DNA of 64,000 nucleotides from Colocasia esculenta (lineage: Eukaryota; Streptophyta; Magnoliopsida; Alismatales; Araceae): contig CM024764.1 in assembly GCA_014218235.1 (NCBI GenBank), positions 67,741,184 through 67,805,183 of the forward strand, written 5' to 3'. Positions 33,551 to 45,100 of the stretch are shown piece after piece; the stretch's first letter is position 1, and each line of letters begins with the position of its first letter. The notes under the pieces were generated by a model, which was given only the letters and a program-made list of their open reading frames with translations, did not search any database and was not told the origin of the DNA. The position numbers were made by a program, and so were the translations under genes.

Positions 33551-35392
33551 GACAAGAACCACAAGATCCGTGATTGTCTGAAGATGGCACAGCAGTCTGC
33601 AGTGGCGGCAGCACCAGCAGCAGCTAGACCAGCACTGAGAGCAATAGGGAGACCGAGGGCTCAGGCTCGAGTGTTTACTTTTGAAAGAGATGATGCTGAG
33701 TTGGCAGGGCACATCACGGAAGGTATGGTTTCGATTATGGGTATGCATGCTTGTGTTTTATTTGATACTGGTGCTATGCATAGCTTTATCTCTGAGAAGT
33801 TTGCTAAGGTCTTGATGAAGGAGAGTGATTTGGTTCCTGAGGTATTGGAGGTTCCGTTATCTATTCATACTCCAGCCAGAACTATGTTAACTGTGCAGTG
33901 TTTTTCTTCTCTTCATGTGAGTATAGAAGATCGAGATTTGCCTGGTAGCTTTTATCTGTTGAAGATGAAGGACTACGATGCTATTTTGGGCTTACACTGG
34001 CTCGAGGAGCATTATGCCCTTATGGATTGTAGGAAGAAGATCATTATTTTCCAGATTCCTGGTGAAGATGAGTTTTTCCATCCTTTACCCAAGAACATGA
34101 TGGGTAAGTTTGTGATTTCAGCCCTGAAGGCAACCCGGATGTTGATCAAGGGTTGTAGTGGTTTTCTTGCTAGCGTGGTGATATCTAAAGATTCGAAGAA
34201 GGCTTTGACCATGGAAGATATTGAGATTGTCCGAGATTTCAGAGATGTTTTTCCTAAGGACTTGTCTGGTTTGCCCCCTGCAAGGGAGATTGAGTTTGGT
34301 ATTGAGTTAGTACCTGGTACTGCACCTATATCTATTGCTCCTTACCATATGGCACCAGCGGAATTGGCAGAATAACGGAAGTAACTGCAGGAATTGCTAG
34401 ACAAGGGTTTTATTCGGCCAAGTGTATCACCTTGGGGAGCACTTGTACTTTTTGTGAAGAAGGACGGTTCAATGAGACTATGCATTGACTACCGTAAGCT
34501 AAATTAGGTGGCTATTAAGAACAAGTATCCTTTGCCTAGTATTGATGACTTGTTTGACCAGTTGCGTGGAGCCTCTATTTTTTTTTAAATTGATCTTCGT
34601 TCTGGCTATCATCAACTCTGAATCAAGTCGGAGGATTCCTCTAAAACGGCTTTTAGGACGAGATATGGCCACTATGAATTCCTGGTCCTACCATTTGGGT
34701 TGATGAATGCTCCAGCAGTTTTCATGGACTTGATGAACAGGGTTTTTCGACAGTATCTTGACTCTTTTGTTGTGGTTTTTATGGATGATGTGCTGATCTA
34801 CTCACCTGATGAGGAGACTCATAGGGAGCATTTGAAGGTTGTACTTGAAGTCTTGAGAGCACACAAAATGTATGCTAAATTCAGTAAGTGCAAGTTCTGG
34901 ATAAAAGAGGTTCACTTCTTGGGGCATGTTATTTCTGGAGATGGTGTTTCTTTGAACCCAGCAAAGGTGGAAGATGTGCTTGATTGGGAGACACCCAGAT
35001 CATCTGCCGATATCAGGAGTTTCCTTGGCTTGGTTGGTTACTATAGAAAATTCATTGAGGGATTCTCTTCTATTGCGGCTACCTTGACAAGGCTGACGAG
35101 GAAGGGAGTTAAGTTCGAGTGGACCGAAGCTTGTGAAAGAAGTTTCCAGGAGCTGAAGACTTGATTGACTACAGCGCCAGTTCTTGTGTTGCCCAATGGT
35201 GTGGTTCCTTTTTCTATCTACATGGATGCTTCGAAGATTGGGCTTGGTTGTGTTCTAATGCAGGGTGGAAGAGTGGTTGCATATGCTTCTAGGCAACTTA
35301 AGGAGCATGAGCGTAATTATCCAACTCATGATTTGGAGTTGGTGGCAGTGGTCTTTGCTTTGAAAATCTAGAGGCACTATTTGTATGGAGTG
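33551..35392 (+). pseudogene. pol: T1 (Tekay chromovirus) gag end, protease, reverse transcriptase, start of RNase H
   Basis: The frame opens inside the last half of a gag zinc knuckle (HKIRDC). The aspartic protease follows (VLFDTGAMHSFIS; DAILGLHWL), then gypsy reverse transcriptase (GFIRPSVSPWGA, KKDGSMRLCIDYRKLN, LPFGLMNAPAVFMDLMN, VVFMDDVLIYS, HFLGHVISGDG), then RNase H (FSIYMDASKIGLGCVLMQ, YASRQLKEHERNYPTHDLEL). Stops are at 34373, 34382, 34505, 34586, 34619, 35162 and 35369, all in the same frame; several fit C-to-T or G-to-A change of CGA, AAG or TGG codons. Most of gag and the leader are missing to the left. A solo LTR interrupts the frame at 35393. Confidence 0.9.
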
Positions 35393-35993
35393 TGTAGCAA
35401 CCTGGATTTTTATAATAATTAAAAATCGAATTATTTGAAAAAAAAATCAAATAAAAGAAAATTAAATAATGGAAGATTCACACAAAAAGGAATTAAACGA
35501 AACCCATTAAATGAAAACAAGTAATGGGCTTTATTAAATGGACCCATTAGAAATTTGTGGGTCAAAATAAGAAATTATAAAAGGGGAATAATAGGAAAAT
35601 ACCCTAAATTCGTAACTAGAATATTACTTAAATAGAAAAGAGTTATTTAATACATTAAATAGCTAGTTTGAGTCATAATAGGATTCCTAAACCTACCCCA
35701 TATGGATTAGCACGAATTTGGATCTCTTCCAAGTCTAAATAGAGATTGGAAAGCAAGGAGGGAAGGTGGGAGGAAGGAAATCTCGGAATTAAGAGGAATT
35801 TGAGTAGTAGTAGGATATGAACTTGTGTTTACATAAATACACATCTTAAACCCTCTTGGCCGACCCAAGCTCGTGTCATGGGATTCTTGGACCAGGAGGA
35901 GAGGCCAAGGAGGAGGAGATTTGTAGGAAGAAGAACCTTTCAAGCTCTCAACCCCGTTCTTCAAGATCTAGCCCTAGAAGAAAAAATCGAGTC

Positions 35994-36002
35994 AAGGTAG
36001 GC
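35994..36002 (+). other. Donor-like site AAG|GTAGGC in solo LTR-2
   Basis: GTCAAG|GTAGGCATTCTCAT is conserved with the 3' LTR of the gag-only element, about 155 nt after the TATA box. Confidence 0.45.
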
Positions 36003-36509
36003 ATTCTCATAAGCATAAACCATGAAACGTTTTCTGTAGGTTCTTCCTACCCTCTTGAACGAAACCCCCAAGTTTCATATTTTTCCATCCATCCTATCTT
36101 TTGTTCTTAATTTTTGAAGAACTGTAAACATGATAACCCCGAGGTGTCATGTTTAATTCAAATCTCTATGTATACTTGATCCCATACTACGAAAGTTTTA
36201 CTGTAGATACTTCATGTTGTTAGGGATCATTTGCCCCTAAAAAGCCTAAATTTCATTGAGCATGTTGCTCGAATTAAATCAGTCTTGCTCTCTATGTCAT
36301 GTTCTGTGTTACTCGTTGTTGTTCATGCTCAAACCATGTTCTCTCTCGAATCCCTATTTATTGGAAGTACTCTTACATGTCTAGTTTAATTTGCAACTGG
36401 TTTCATGATTTTTCGTTCACTATACAATTAGTTATGATTTTTCAAAGCACCCTGTATCATTCGATTTCAAGTTGGCCCGCAATCCAAAGCCTGGTCTGAA
36501 TCCTGTCAG

Positions 36510-36745
36510 AGCCAGGTGCAGACAACCAGATTGCGACAGGCCAATATGTCGCCTTCTGGGTCTGATTGCGACCATCCACTTGTCACTTTCTCAAGCCATC
36601 GCGACGCCTTCCTTGTCGCTTTCTGAATGCGACAGTACCTACGTCGCGTTCTGGCCGCCTGAACAGACAGCCATGTCGCAATCCGTACAGGACCCTGTCG
36701 CGTTCTACCTGGCCCCTGTCGCAATGCTCATTACCTATGTCACCT
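36510..36745. repeat. TGTCGCGTTCTG-word array, solo LTR-2
   Basis: Words such as GATTGCGACAGG, TGTCGCCTTCTGG and CGTCGCGTTCTGG recur about every 20-25 bp. Confidence 0.7.
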
Positions 36746-37976
36746 TCTCAGTTTTTTTGATAAAAACCCATGATCGTTATACCCCCAGTAAAAACCCTAC
36801 TTAAAAATGGTGCTATATTGAATGATTTAAAATACATATTCACGACTTATTTCTATCTATGATTTCTCTTGCACTTACACACACATGAACCATCCATTTA
36901 TGGCTGAAATCTTGCAGAAAATATCTCATAATGTATCTGGTAATTTATTGCAATAAAGTATATTAATTGCCCTATTTTAAAGGACTTGTATTTTGTTTCT
37001 TGCGTTGTTTATATACCGATATCGACGCTCCACTGTTCTAGAATTCCTCTACAACGTCGAGCACATGTTTTATATACACACTTTACTTGGCTTGTGGTGA
37101 ACTCTCCGTCGGATATTCCTTTCGCCGGACTAGTGAACTCTTGCACAAGGCCTCCGTAAGTCTCCTCTGATCATGGATTCCCACATGGTCGACGAGCCGG
37201 TTGTACCCTAATACCTATGATACCCTTTAGGGATCTATATGATCCAAACGGCTATTAGAGATTTACTCTCGTCTTAAATCACGCCGGACCTCTGAACCTG
37301 TGCATAACAAGGCCAGTGGTAGGGTCGTGAGTTCCACCTGACTGCCAACACCAAGTGCGCGTGTTGTGCAACTGTTACTATCGCCTGATTACTCGACGTA
37401 TTACGTGCAATGTCCATACTCTACTCGCTCACCTACTCACGTTCACTCCACTATCTCATCTATTCATCTAGTGCTCTTATCTATTTCTTGGTACTCTATA
37501 TTGGCCATTGACTGATTGTCTAAAGATAAACAATATAACCAATGCTTGGCAATATATAAAGGGCCCGATCTGGTCCTGGGATGTGCGCCCGAAAGTGCTA
37601 GTGCCCATGGGAGTTAAATGATTAGAGTGTTTGGCATTACACTCAAGTGCTATCTATCTCGACTATCTATATGACAATCAAAACACAAACGTGCTATACT
37701 CTCTCGATGTCTAGAATGACAAACAAGTGCTATACTCGTCGTGCTATTACCATACTTGTGCTAGTTGTGCTATGGCCATCCTGCTATTCGTGCTATACTC
37801 GATACTTGTGCTATTTTTGGAAACTATACTCGATCTCGTGCTATTGTGCTATCTTGTTACCTGTTGTGCTATCTCTTACTATACTTTGACTCTCTTGTAC
37901 CTGCTATCTTTAGACACTCTGCCATTAAATGCATTAATTATTTAAAGCCTGCTTGAGCCTGAGATTTAAGTCCTAC

Positions 37977-38027
37977 TGGGCGTTATCGCTCACCCTACGT
38001 TATTTGATGTTGTGTTCTCAGGTGAGA
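37977..38027 (+). promoter_or_regulatory. LTR hairpin plus recursive-splice-like CAG|GTGAGA
   Basis: TGGGCG (37977-37982) pairs with CGCTCA (37987-37992) across TTAT. Pyrimidine-rich TTGTGTTCTCAG|GTGAGA follows, with the break at 38021/38022. Confidence 0.55.
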
Positions 38028-38323
38028 CCGAGGATGACACATACACTCACGAGGAAGGGAATGACCAAGAGTGAAGCCAGGAGTACCCTTGAGTCATTAT
38101 GTTATCTTAGAGTTGTAGTTAGTTATTTCCTTCTGTTGCAATGTAATTGGGCCCTTTAGAATGGCTCTGATATTAGTGGTTGTAACTAGACATTTGGAAA
38201 TTTTTAATAAGAAAGATTTGCTTTAGTATTATTCAGTGTGCAATGGTTTGATGTCTAGTATACGCTCTATACCTTTTCTTGCAACTGCCTTCGCGCTCCG
38301 ATATTCCGCGTTGGGGCGTGACA

Positions 38324-38975
38324 GAGTGAGATTTGAACTTTTCTCTGACCACAAGAGTCTTAAATATCTGTTCTCCCAGAAAGAGCTAAATTTGAGGCAA
38401 TGGAGATGGATTGAATTTCTAAAAGACTATGATTTTGAGCTTACTTACCATCTAGGGAAAGCCAATGTGGTGGCAGATACATTAAGCAGGAAGAGGCAAA
38501 TGATGCAACAAGACTATAAGATGTTGGAAGATGTAACAGGATCATTGGTCGTTCTAGAGCCGCAATTGTGCAACATGTTCTTAGCTCAATTGACCATTAG
38601 ATCTTCTGTGCATGATAGGGTTCTTGCTTTGCAAAATGATGACCCACTATTGCAGGAGTTGGTTGGGAAATCTGGCATAGTTAGAGATGAAGATGGTGTG
38701 ATTCGTTTGAATCATCGAGTATGTGTCCCTAATGATGTGGATCTGCGAAAGGAGATTCTGAAGGAAGCACATAGATAGCAGTTTTCAATTCACCCAGGTA
38801 GTGGGAAGATGTATTGGGATCTGAAGCGTTCTTTTTGGTGGTCCGGCATGAAACGGGATGTGGCGGATGTTGTAGCTAAATGTTTAATATGTCAACAGGT
38901 AAAGGCAGAACGTCAGCGACCTTCAGGCTTGATGCAGAAACTGGATGTTCCTCAGTGGAATTGGGCGCAGATAAC
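38324..38975 (+). pseudogene. pol: T1 pol: end of RNase H, integrase zinc domain
   Basis: RNase H resumes at FELFSDHKSLKYLFSQ and ends with the usual FELTYHLGKANVVADTLSRK. The linker and the integrase HHCC domain follow (IHPGSGKMYWDLKRSFWW, CLICQQVKAERQRP). A TAG at 38776-38778 interrupts it just before the zinc domain. The frame stops at 38975, where the LINE entered, inside the codon before the integrase core. Confidence 0.9.
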
Positions 38976-39291
38976 AGGATATTCTGCAACCATTCGGTGA
39001 AGTTAGTTTTCAAAGTTTTCCCGCTCTCTCTCTCTCTCCTGGTGCGTTCTCCATGGCGATGGTGGGGGGGCCCTGCCTCCCCACACAGCGCCTGTTGCTA
39101 CCACCCGCCTGGATCCAAATCCATCTCCGACTGCCAAGGGAGCTTGGGGAGCTGGTGGAGCTACAGCGACTACCACTTCCCCCCTAACATTTGCACAAGT
39201 CCTCCTTAAGTCCATCCAACCGCCGGTTATTCCTGTCACTGTTCATGCTCCAGCTTCCACAGACGCAGGGGAACCAGCTGCATTTTTCACT

Positions 39292-40806
39292 GTGGAGGAG
39301 GTGAACAGCTCCTGCAAAGCTTTGGACTTTGCCATCATCGCCAAAACTCCACAGGGTCGCCCACCATTTCAGGATATTCGGATTCATCTCACTCAGAGGT
39401 TCAAGCTGCAGGAGGATTTCCTGATAAGTGTCTATGATGGCAGGCACCTGATAATAAGGTTCAAGAATGAAGAAGACTATCTAAGGGTTCTGCTGAAGGA
39501 GTCAATGTTTGTCCAAGGTAGGTTTTTCAGATTTTATAAATGGACAATGGATTTCTCTCCCTCAAAGGATTCATCTATTGTTCCAGTGTGGATGCACATG
39601 CCAGGCCTCCCTGCCAACTTTTATTGTGAATCCATGCTAAGATCTATTGCAGGTAGTTGTGGAAAAGTCTTACAGGTGGATCAGAACACCTCTAAGATGA
39701 TCAAAGCGGATGCTGCAGTGGTCTGTGTTCAACTGGATATCTCCAAGAAGTTACCAGACCGAGTCTGGGTTGGTGTTGGATCAGGTGGTTTTTGGCAAAT
39801 GATCACCTACCCAGACCCCCCACGATTCTGCACTTCATGTCTACGGCTGGGTCATCTCAATACATCTTGCAGGCAGGGATCTTTGAAGCCCATGAATAAG
39901 GAGATAGAGCCCACGGCAAAGAGCACTTCCCACCCCCCAGCCAACACAAAAACCACAACCTGGAGGCCAGTCAGAGACGGCAACAATGAGCAGCTAATGG
40001 AGAACAATAGGCAAAAGGAAAAGCTGACTGTGCATGAGGACACGAACCTGGGTAGCCAACTGCATGGGCCACCTACTACACCAGTCATAAATGCTCAGCA
40101 ACTCTCCCCCAGCAGCAGTAATGGCGTGTCCCTGGCAGAAGAGTCACAGCATCAAACTCCGAACATCCATGACAACATAAAGGCCCCACATCGACAGAAG
40201 AAATTGGAAAACAATTCAGTCTCCACAGGTTGTCACAGGGATAAATCCCTGCCTGCCCCCATTCAGCTAACTTTTGCATCGGCCAGCACTAGCAAGGGTG
40301 CTGATCAGATGTTCGATAAAAATCATGAACCAAAGCGCAGCCACATAGATCAACATACTGGGCCTGCAGAAATTGAAGCCTATCCTGATGGGCAACACCC
40401 TTCCCCGCTTCAGGAGGAATGCCATCAGACAAATAATGAGGACTTTGCAAATGATGATGATAACCTATTAATGGGGAACACAGAAGAGGCAGACCTTACA
40501 CCAGAAGAATTCAGAAAATTGCGTGAACCACATAATACCTCAGTCACAGAAGTCTGTAGAAGGGAAGGAAAAAGGCAGTCAAAGCAGTCTACCAGTGATG
40601 AAGGTGTGATCATATCCATCCCTCCCCTAGACAAAGTCAGAGCCATTCCCGGTATGGCCCAGTCACAAGATGACAATCTAACCACCCTTCATGCTGCGTT
40701 TGTTGGAAAACCGAAAACCCTGCCAGTGAAGGATGATGGAACCCACAACAAAAAGGTTTTGCGCCGAGCACACTCAACTTCCGATGTCAATGCAAAAAAA
40801 CCTTAG
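39292..40806 (+). CDS. LINE ORF1: DUF4283-type RNA-binding protein with CCHC knuckle
   Basis: This is the nucleic-acid chaperone partner of the LINE reverse transcriptase. The open stretch has 504 codons. The N-terminal half matches the DUF4283 fold common in plant L1 ORF1 (DIRIHLTQRFKLQEDF, FRFYKWTMDFSPSKDSS, PVWMHMPGLP). A single zinc knuckle CTSCLRLGHLNTSC lies near residue 182. A long polar, Glu/Gln/Ser-rich C-terminal tail follows. The frame is open upstream of 39292 without an ATG. The likely true start is ATG 39053, in another frame, reached across the seven-G run at 39063-39069, so a one-base indel there probably broke the gene. Confidence 0.85.
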   Translation: MEEVNSSCKALDFAIIAKTPQGRPPFQDIRIHLTQRFKLQEDFLISVYDGRHLIIRFKNEEDYLRVLLKESMFVQGRFFRFYKWTMDFSPSKDSSIVPVWMHMPGLPANFYCESMLRSIAGSCGKVLQVDQNTSKMIKADAAVVCVQLDISKKLPDRVWVGVGSGGFWQMITYPDPPRFCTSCLRLGHLNTSCRQGSLKPMNKEIEPTAKSTSHPPANTKTTTWRPVRDGNNEQLMENNRQKEKLTVHEDTNLGSQLHGPPTTPVINAQQLSPSSSNGVSLAEESQHQTPNIHDNIKAPHRQKKLENNSVSTGCHRDKSLPAPIQLTFASASTSKGADQMFDKNHEPKRSHIDQHTGPAEIEAYPDGQHPSPLQEECHQTNNEDFANDDDNLLMGNTEEADLTPEEFRKLREPHNTSVTEVCRREGKRQSKQSTSDEGVIISIPPLDKVRAIPGMAQSQDDNLTTLHAAFVGKPKTLPVKDDGTHNKKVLRRAHSTSDVNAKKP

Positions 40807-40807
40807 T

Positions 40808-43800
40808 CTCCTAATATGGAACATCAGGGGGTGGGGAATTCACAGTCTATTAGTAGATTAAAGCTCCTAAAGCGTAGACATAACCTGTCCATTATAGCAG
40901 TTATTGAACCAAAAAAAGATACCTCCTGTATTGAGATGTATAGAAAGAAACTTAATATGGCAAATTGTATAGCTAATGTGGATAGCAATGCTCGTATATG
41001 GCTGTTCTGGGAACAAAATGTACAGATTTTGAGGACTGGTTTCAGCGACCAGTTCATCACTGTTTCGGTCTCTTCTTCTTTTTGCAAGTCTTATTATCTC
41101 ACTGTGGTGCATGCTAGTTGCTCGGTTATTGAAAGGAGGACTCTATGGGACTATATGGTGGATTTCTCTACTGTATGTGCAGAACCATGGCTCATAGGTG
41201 GGGACTTTAACAGTTTTTTGGCTCTTGATGAGAAGAAAGGGGGGAAGAGGAATTATTCAAGATCCACCATGGACTTCCAAGCTTGTGTTTCTGCTGCAGG
41301 GCTTGAGGATGCTGGCTATGTTGGGAACAAGTACACATGGTTTAATGGGCAACAGCAAAATGGTATATGGATTCGTCTTGACAGGACCTTTTTCAATGCG
41401 AAATGGACCCTCTCTTGTCCAGTGATTCAGGTTCAGCACTTGGCCAGATCATGCAGTGATCATAGCCCCTTACTCATTACCAGCAAAGAGGAGAGCACAA
41501 AGGGCCCATCTAGATTTACATTTCAGCACATGTGGTGCTCCCACGAGAGCTTTGTTTCTGATTCAGCTGCTGCATGGAGGATGGCCCCTGCATCCTCTTT
41601 TCCCTTGGTTAACATGGCCATGAAACTGAAATTTATGAAATCCTTTTATAGGAGATGGAACAAGGACGTCTTTGGCCAAGTCTCCACTAACATATAAGTT
41701 GCTGAAACTTGTTTCTCCACTGCTCAGAATGCCTATGATGCAGACCCCTCAAATGAAAATCACAAAACTTATCTACAGGCCAAAGAAAAACTGGAACATG
41801 TGCTCTCACAAGAGGAAATTTTCTGAAGGCAGAAAGCAAGAATTAAATGGCTCAAAGAGGGAGACAAAAACACCAAGTTTTTTCATGCATATGCTATGTC
41901 ACAAAGAAGACAGTCCTTGATATCTACTCTTTATAGAGAGGATGGCACGTGTGTGGACAGAAATGAGGAGATCGCTGCTATGTTTACTGACCATTTTTCT
42001 GAAGCTTTCACCTCTACACTGCACCAGGTAAAACCAGAAGTTCTGGAGCATATACCAACCATTATCTATGACAGCGAAAATACCATGCTTTCTGCCATTC
42101 CCACAGAGGATGAAATTAAAAGTGTTGTTTTTAGCATGAATCCGGACAGTGTGCCGGACCCGATGGTTTCTCCGGGCACTTCTTTAATGCATGCTGGGAA
42201 TTCATTCACATGGATGTCACTCATGCAGTCCAAGCATATTTCTGTGGGCATAGTTTACCTACGAGTTTCACTTCCTCCCTAATTTCTCTCATTCCCAAGG
42301 TGGACAAACCAAGAAGATGTTCAGAATTCAGACCCATTAGTCTCTCAAATTTCATCTACAAGATTATCTCAAGGGTGATATCGGATAGACTTGGCAATTT
42401 GCTGCCCAGTTGTTCTCGGAGGAGCAGGGGGCTTTCACCAAAGGTAGGGACATTGCAGAAAATATTCTTCTAACCAAGGAGATGATTCAACATCTTGGAA
42501 GACCTTGCAGGGGAGGGAATCTAATTCTGAAACTTGACATGGCAAAGGCATACGATAGGATGGAATGAGACTTTATATATCAAGTTCTTCACAGATTTGG
42601 CTTCTCCACTCAGACTATCTCCAACATTGAACCATTAATTTCAAATTGCTGGTTCTCCATTTTGTTAAATGGTACGGTCCATGGTTTTTTTAAATCATCA
42701 AGAGGGCTCAGACAAGGGGACCCAATTGCTCCCGCCTTGTTCATCATAGCTGAAGAAGCCTTGAGCTGTGGCCTCACCCATTTGTTCCACCATAGCAGTG
42801 GAGCATGGTATCAAACAAATGCTCGCTGCCCAGCGGTATCCCATGTTCTCTTTGCAGACGACACTGTAATCTTCTCAAACGCAGGAGCAAGACACCTCAG
42901 GAGGTTGATGGCTTTTCTGAAAAACTATGAGGAAGCTTCTGGGCAGCTAATCAACAAGCAGAAGAGCTCATATTACATAAAAGGGGATGCGCCCACCGAT
43001 CTGGTTCAGAAAATTAACAACATCACTGGTTTCAGCAGAAATAAATTGCCCCTCACCTATCTTGGTGTTTCCATTCAGCCTGGAAGGCAGAAACCAACTC
43101 ATTTTGCCAACATTATATCCAAGATAACCAACAAACTTCAAGGGTGGAAAACTGAATTCTTATCTACAGGGGGAAGGCTAATCTTGATCCAACATGTTTT
43201 GTCTGCTCTCCCTGTGTATACTATGGCTGCCCTCACCATTCCAGTCACCGTCATGAGAGCCTTTCACAGAATACTAGCAAATTTCTTTTGGGGGTCTTAT
43301 GAAGGATCACCAAAGAGGCATTGGCGCAGCTGGGCAGCTATATCTCAACCAAGAAATTGTGGGGGTTTGGGCCTTCCAAATTTACATCACATACAAGTTG
43401 CTCTCAGAACTAAACTCTTATGGAGAGCTCTGTCCACCAACTCTTTGTGGGCTAGATTTTTCAGAGGAAAGCACCTATACAAATGTCATTACTCCAATGC
43501 TCAATTTCCCTTCATGGCAGCCAGTGACAAAAAACTTTGGCAACAAGCAGCCCATTTGATTCATTCCAACCACAAGATCATCACATCAAAGGAGAACTCT
43601 GAAGCCTCCTTCTGGCTTGACACATGGACAGGAAGGACACCACTCAAGACCTACCTTACTGAAGATATCTGGAAAAATTTGAATGACAAATTTTGCTCCA
43701 TACAGCAGGCTTTCAGCGACCCATATAGCATCCATCTTCAGACTGCAACACAGTTCTGCCCCAGACACATATTAGCCCAACACCTGTACACTGAACTACC

Positions 43801-44944
43801 CAAGGACACCTGGATATGGTGCCCTACTGCAAATGGAATTTTCACAACCAAATCTGTGCGCCTCCTCCTCCAACCACCTACACTTCAGAACTGGAACGCT
43901 ATCTGGCAGTCTTACATACCGATTAAATGGTCTGTGTTCATGTGGAAACTGATCTCAAATTGTGCTCCGGTTGACGTGACAGTCAAAGAAAAAGGGGTTC
44001 CCTTATGTTCCAAATGCTCCTGCTGTTCATCCTCACAGGAAGAGAGTGCTCTCCATTTATTCTTTAGAAGTGACACTGCAAACAAAGTGTGGGCAGACCT
44101 TCTTTATCTTCTGCAGTTCAACAATAAGGCGGCCACTACTGTGAAAGATGGGATGTTGTCCTTCCTCTCATCCAAGGCTCACTCTAACACAGAGAGACAG
44201 CTAGCTCACTGCACTTTCATGTCAGCGATGTGGGAAATATGGTGTAGCAGAAACCGGGCAAGATTTCGAGAGGAAAAAATGTCGGCCAAGCACATTGTAA
44301 ACAGAACCATGCTGTCCATTCGAGCTATTTGCACTTCCTTCAAGCTTCAGAATCTTTCTCAGCCATGGTTAGGAGCCCTCAGGCAGAATGGAGGAGTACA
44401 TAAGCATTCAAAATTTGCTGCCCCCACTGTCGTTAAATGGATGCACCCTCCGACAGGTAGATTAAAATTAAATGTTGACGGGGCCTTCAAACTTGCAATC
44501 GGTGGAGCTGGTAGAGGAGGTATCCTCCGTGATCATGAAGGTAGTTGTGTTTTTGCTTTTGCCACGAACTACCAAAAAGTTATCTCTGCCCTTGATGCAG
44601 AAGCCCTTGCTCTCTGAGATGGTCTCACCTTATGCTGCAGAAAGGGATTTTTGGATATTATGGTGGAGACTGATTCCCAAAATCTTGTGCAAATTGTCAC
44701 CGGTCAGATGTCTCGCCCGTGGGAATTAACTTGTATCATCCAAGATGTGGCTGTAATCACGAGGAACCTAAAGACACTGATCAAGTATGTGCCACGTGAA
44801 GCAAACCAAGTTGCCCACTCCCTAGCTGGCCATGGTTGTTCAGCTGATCATCTCAATTTTTGGGAATCCGGGGCTGATATACCACATGCTGTAAAGGGCC
44901 CTTACCGCCTGGATAAGGTGGGGTGCCCCACACTCAGGCTCTAG
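40808..44944 (+). pseudogene. LINE ORF2: endonuclease, reverse transcriptase, RNase H; broken
   Basis: This enzyme nicks the target and copies the RNA in place. The apurinic-type endonuclease spans about 40810-41500 (IAVIEPKK, WLIGGDFNSFL, YTWFNGQQQNGIWIRLDR, SDHSPL). Reverse transcriptase runs to about 43100 (LISLIPKVDKP...FRPISLSNFIYKIISRV, LKLDMAKAYDRM, GLRQGDPIAPALF, HVLFADDTVIF). A zf-RVT region follows (WSVFMWKLISNCAP, CSKC, ESALHLFF; about 43840-44100), then a type-I RNase H (LNVDGAFKLAIGGAGRGGILRD...EALAL, 44465-44620) continuing at 44651 (VETDSQNLVQIV, EANQVAHSLA). The start is broken in the G-rich run at 40841-40854. Further breaks lie at about 41697, 41826, 42150, 42410, 42566 and 44617. 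Confidence 0.88.
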
Positions 44945-45082
44945 ATCATCCTTTGTAACCTCCCCCCCCCCCCTTTTTCCTTACTTTCTACATTTAATAC
45001 AAAAATCCCAGCCGCTTGGTGTTGGTAGTGGCCCTCTCTTTTTGAGGCTGCCCCTACCTTCTCCTTTTGGTCCGGCTATATT

Positions 45083-45099
45083 AAAAAAAAAAAAAAAAA
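45083..45099 (+). other. LINE poly(A) tail
   Basis: Seventeen A residues end the LINE. A C-rich run (about 44960-44975) lies in the 3' untranslated part. Confidence 0.9.
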
Positions 45100-45100
45100 C

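Larger units (their letters stand above)
35393..38323 (+). mobile_element. Solo LTR-2 in T1 RNase H; TSD GAGTG
   Basis: It begins TGTAGCAACC and ends GGGGCGTGACA, flanked by GAGTG at 35388-35392 and 38324-38328. The T1 frame continues in phase across it. It is a diverged relative of the gag-only element LTR: it shares the CATAAATA box (35832-35839), AAG|GTAGGC (35994-36002), the TCGCGTTCTGG array, the GTGCTATACTCTCTCG repeats (about 37640-37905) and the hairpin. No internal region is present. Confidence 0.92.
38976..45099 (+). mobile_element. L1-type LINE with poly(A), in T1 integrase
   Basis: A 6.1-kb non-LTR retrotransposon has two ORFs and a 17-nt A-tail (45083-45099). It separates the T1 zinc domain from the integrase core, which continues at 45101. 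A short 5' region with a CT microsatellite (about 39020-39040) precedes ORF1, so the element looks close to full length. Only a 2-3 base repeat (AC or AAC) can be seen at its borders, not the usual 7-20 bp duplication. Frames are broken by several indels. Confidence 0.92.

Noticed and set aside
39003..39239. Minus-strand open frame over the LINE 5' region
   Set aside because: Shadow of the Pro/Ala-rich ORF1 N-terminus and the CT microsatellite.
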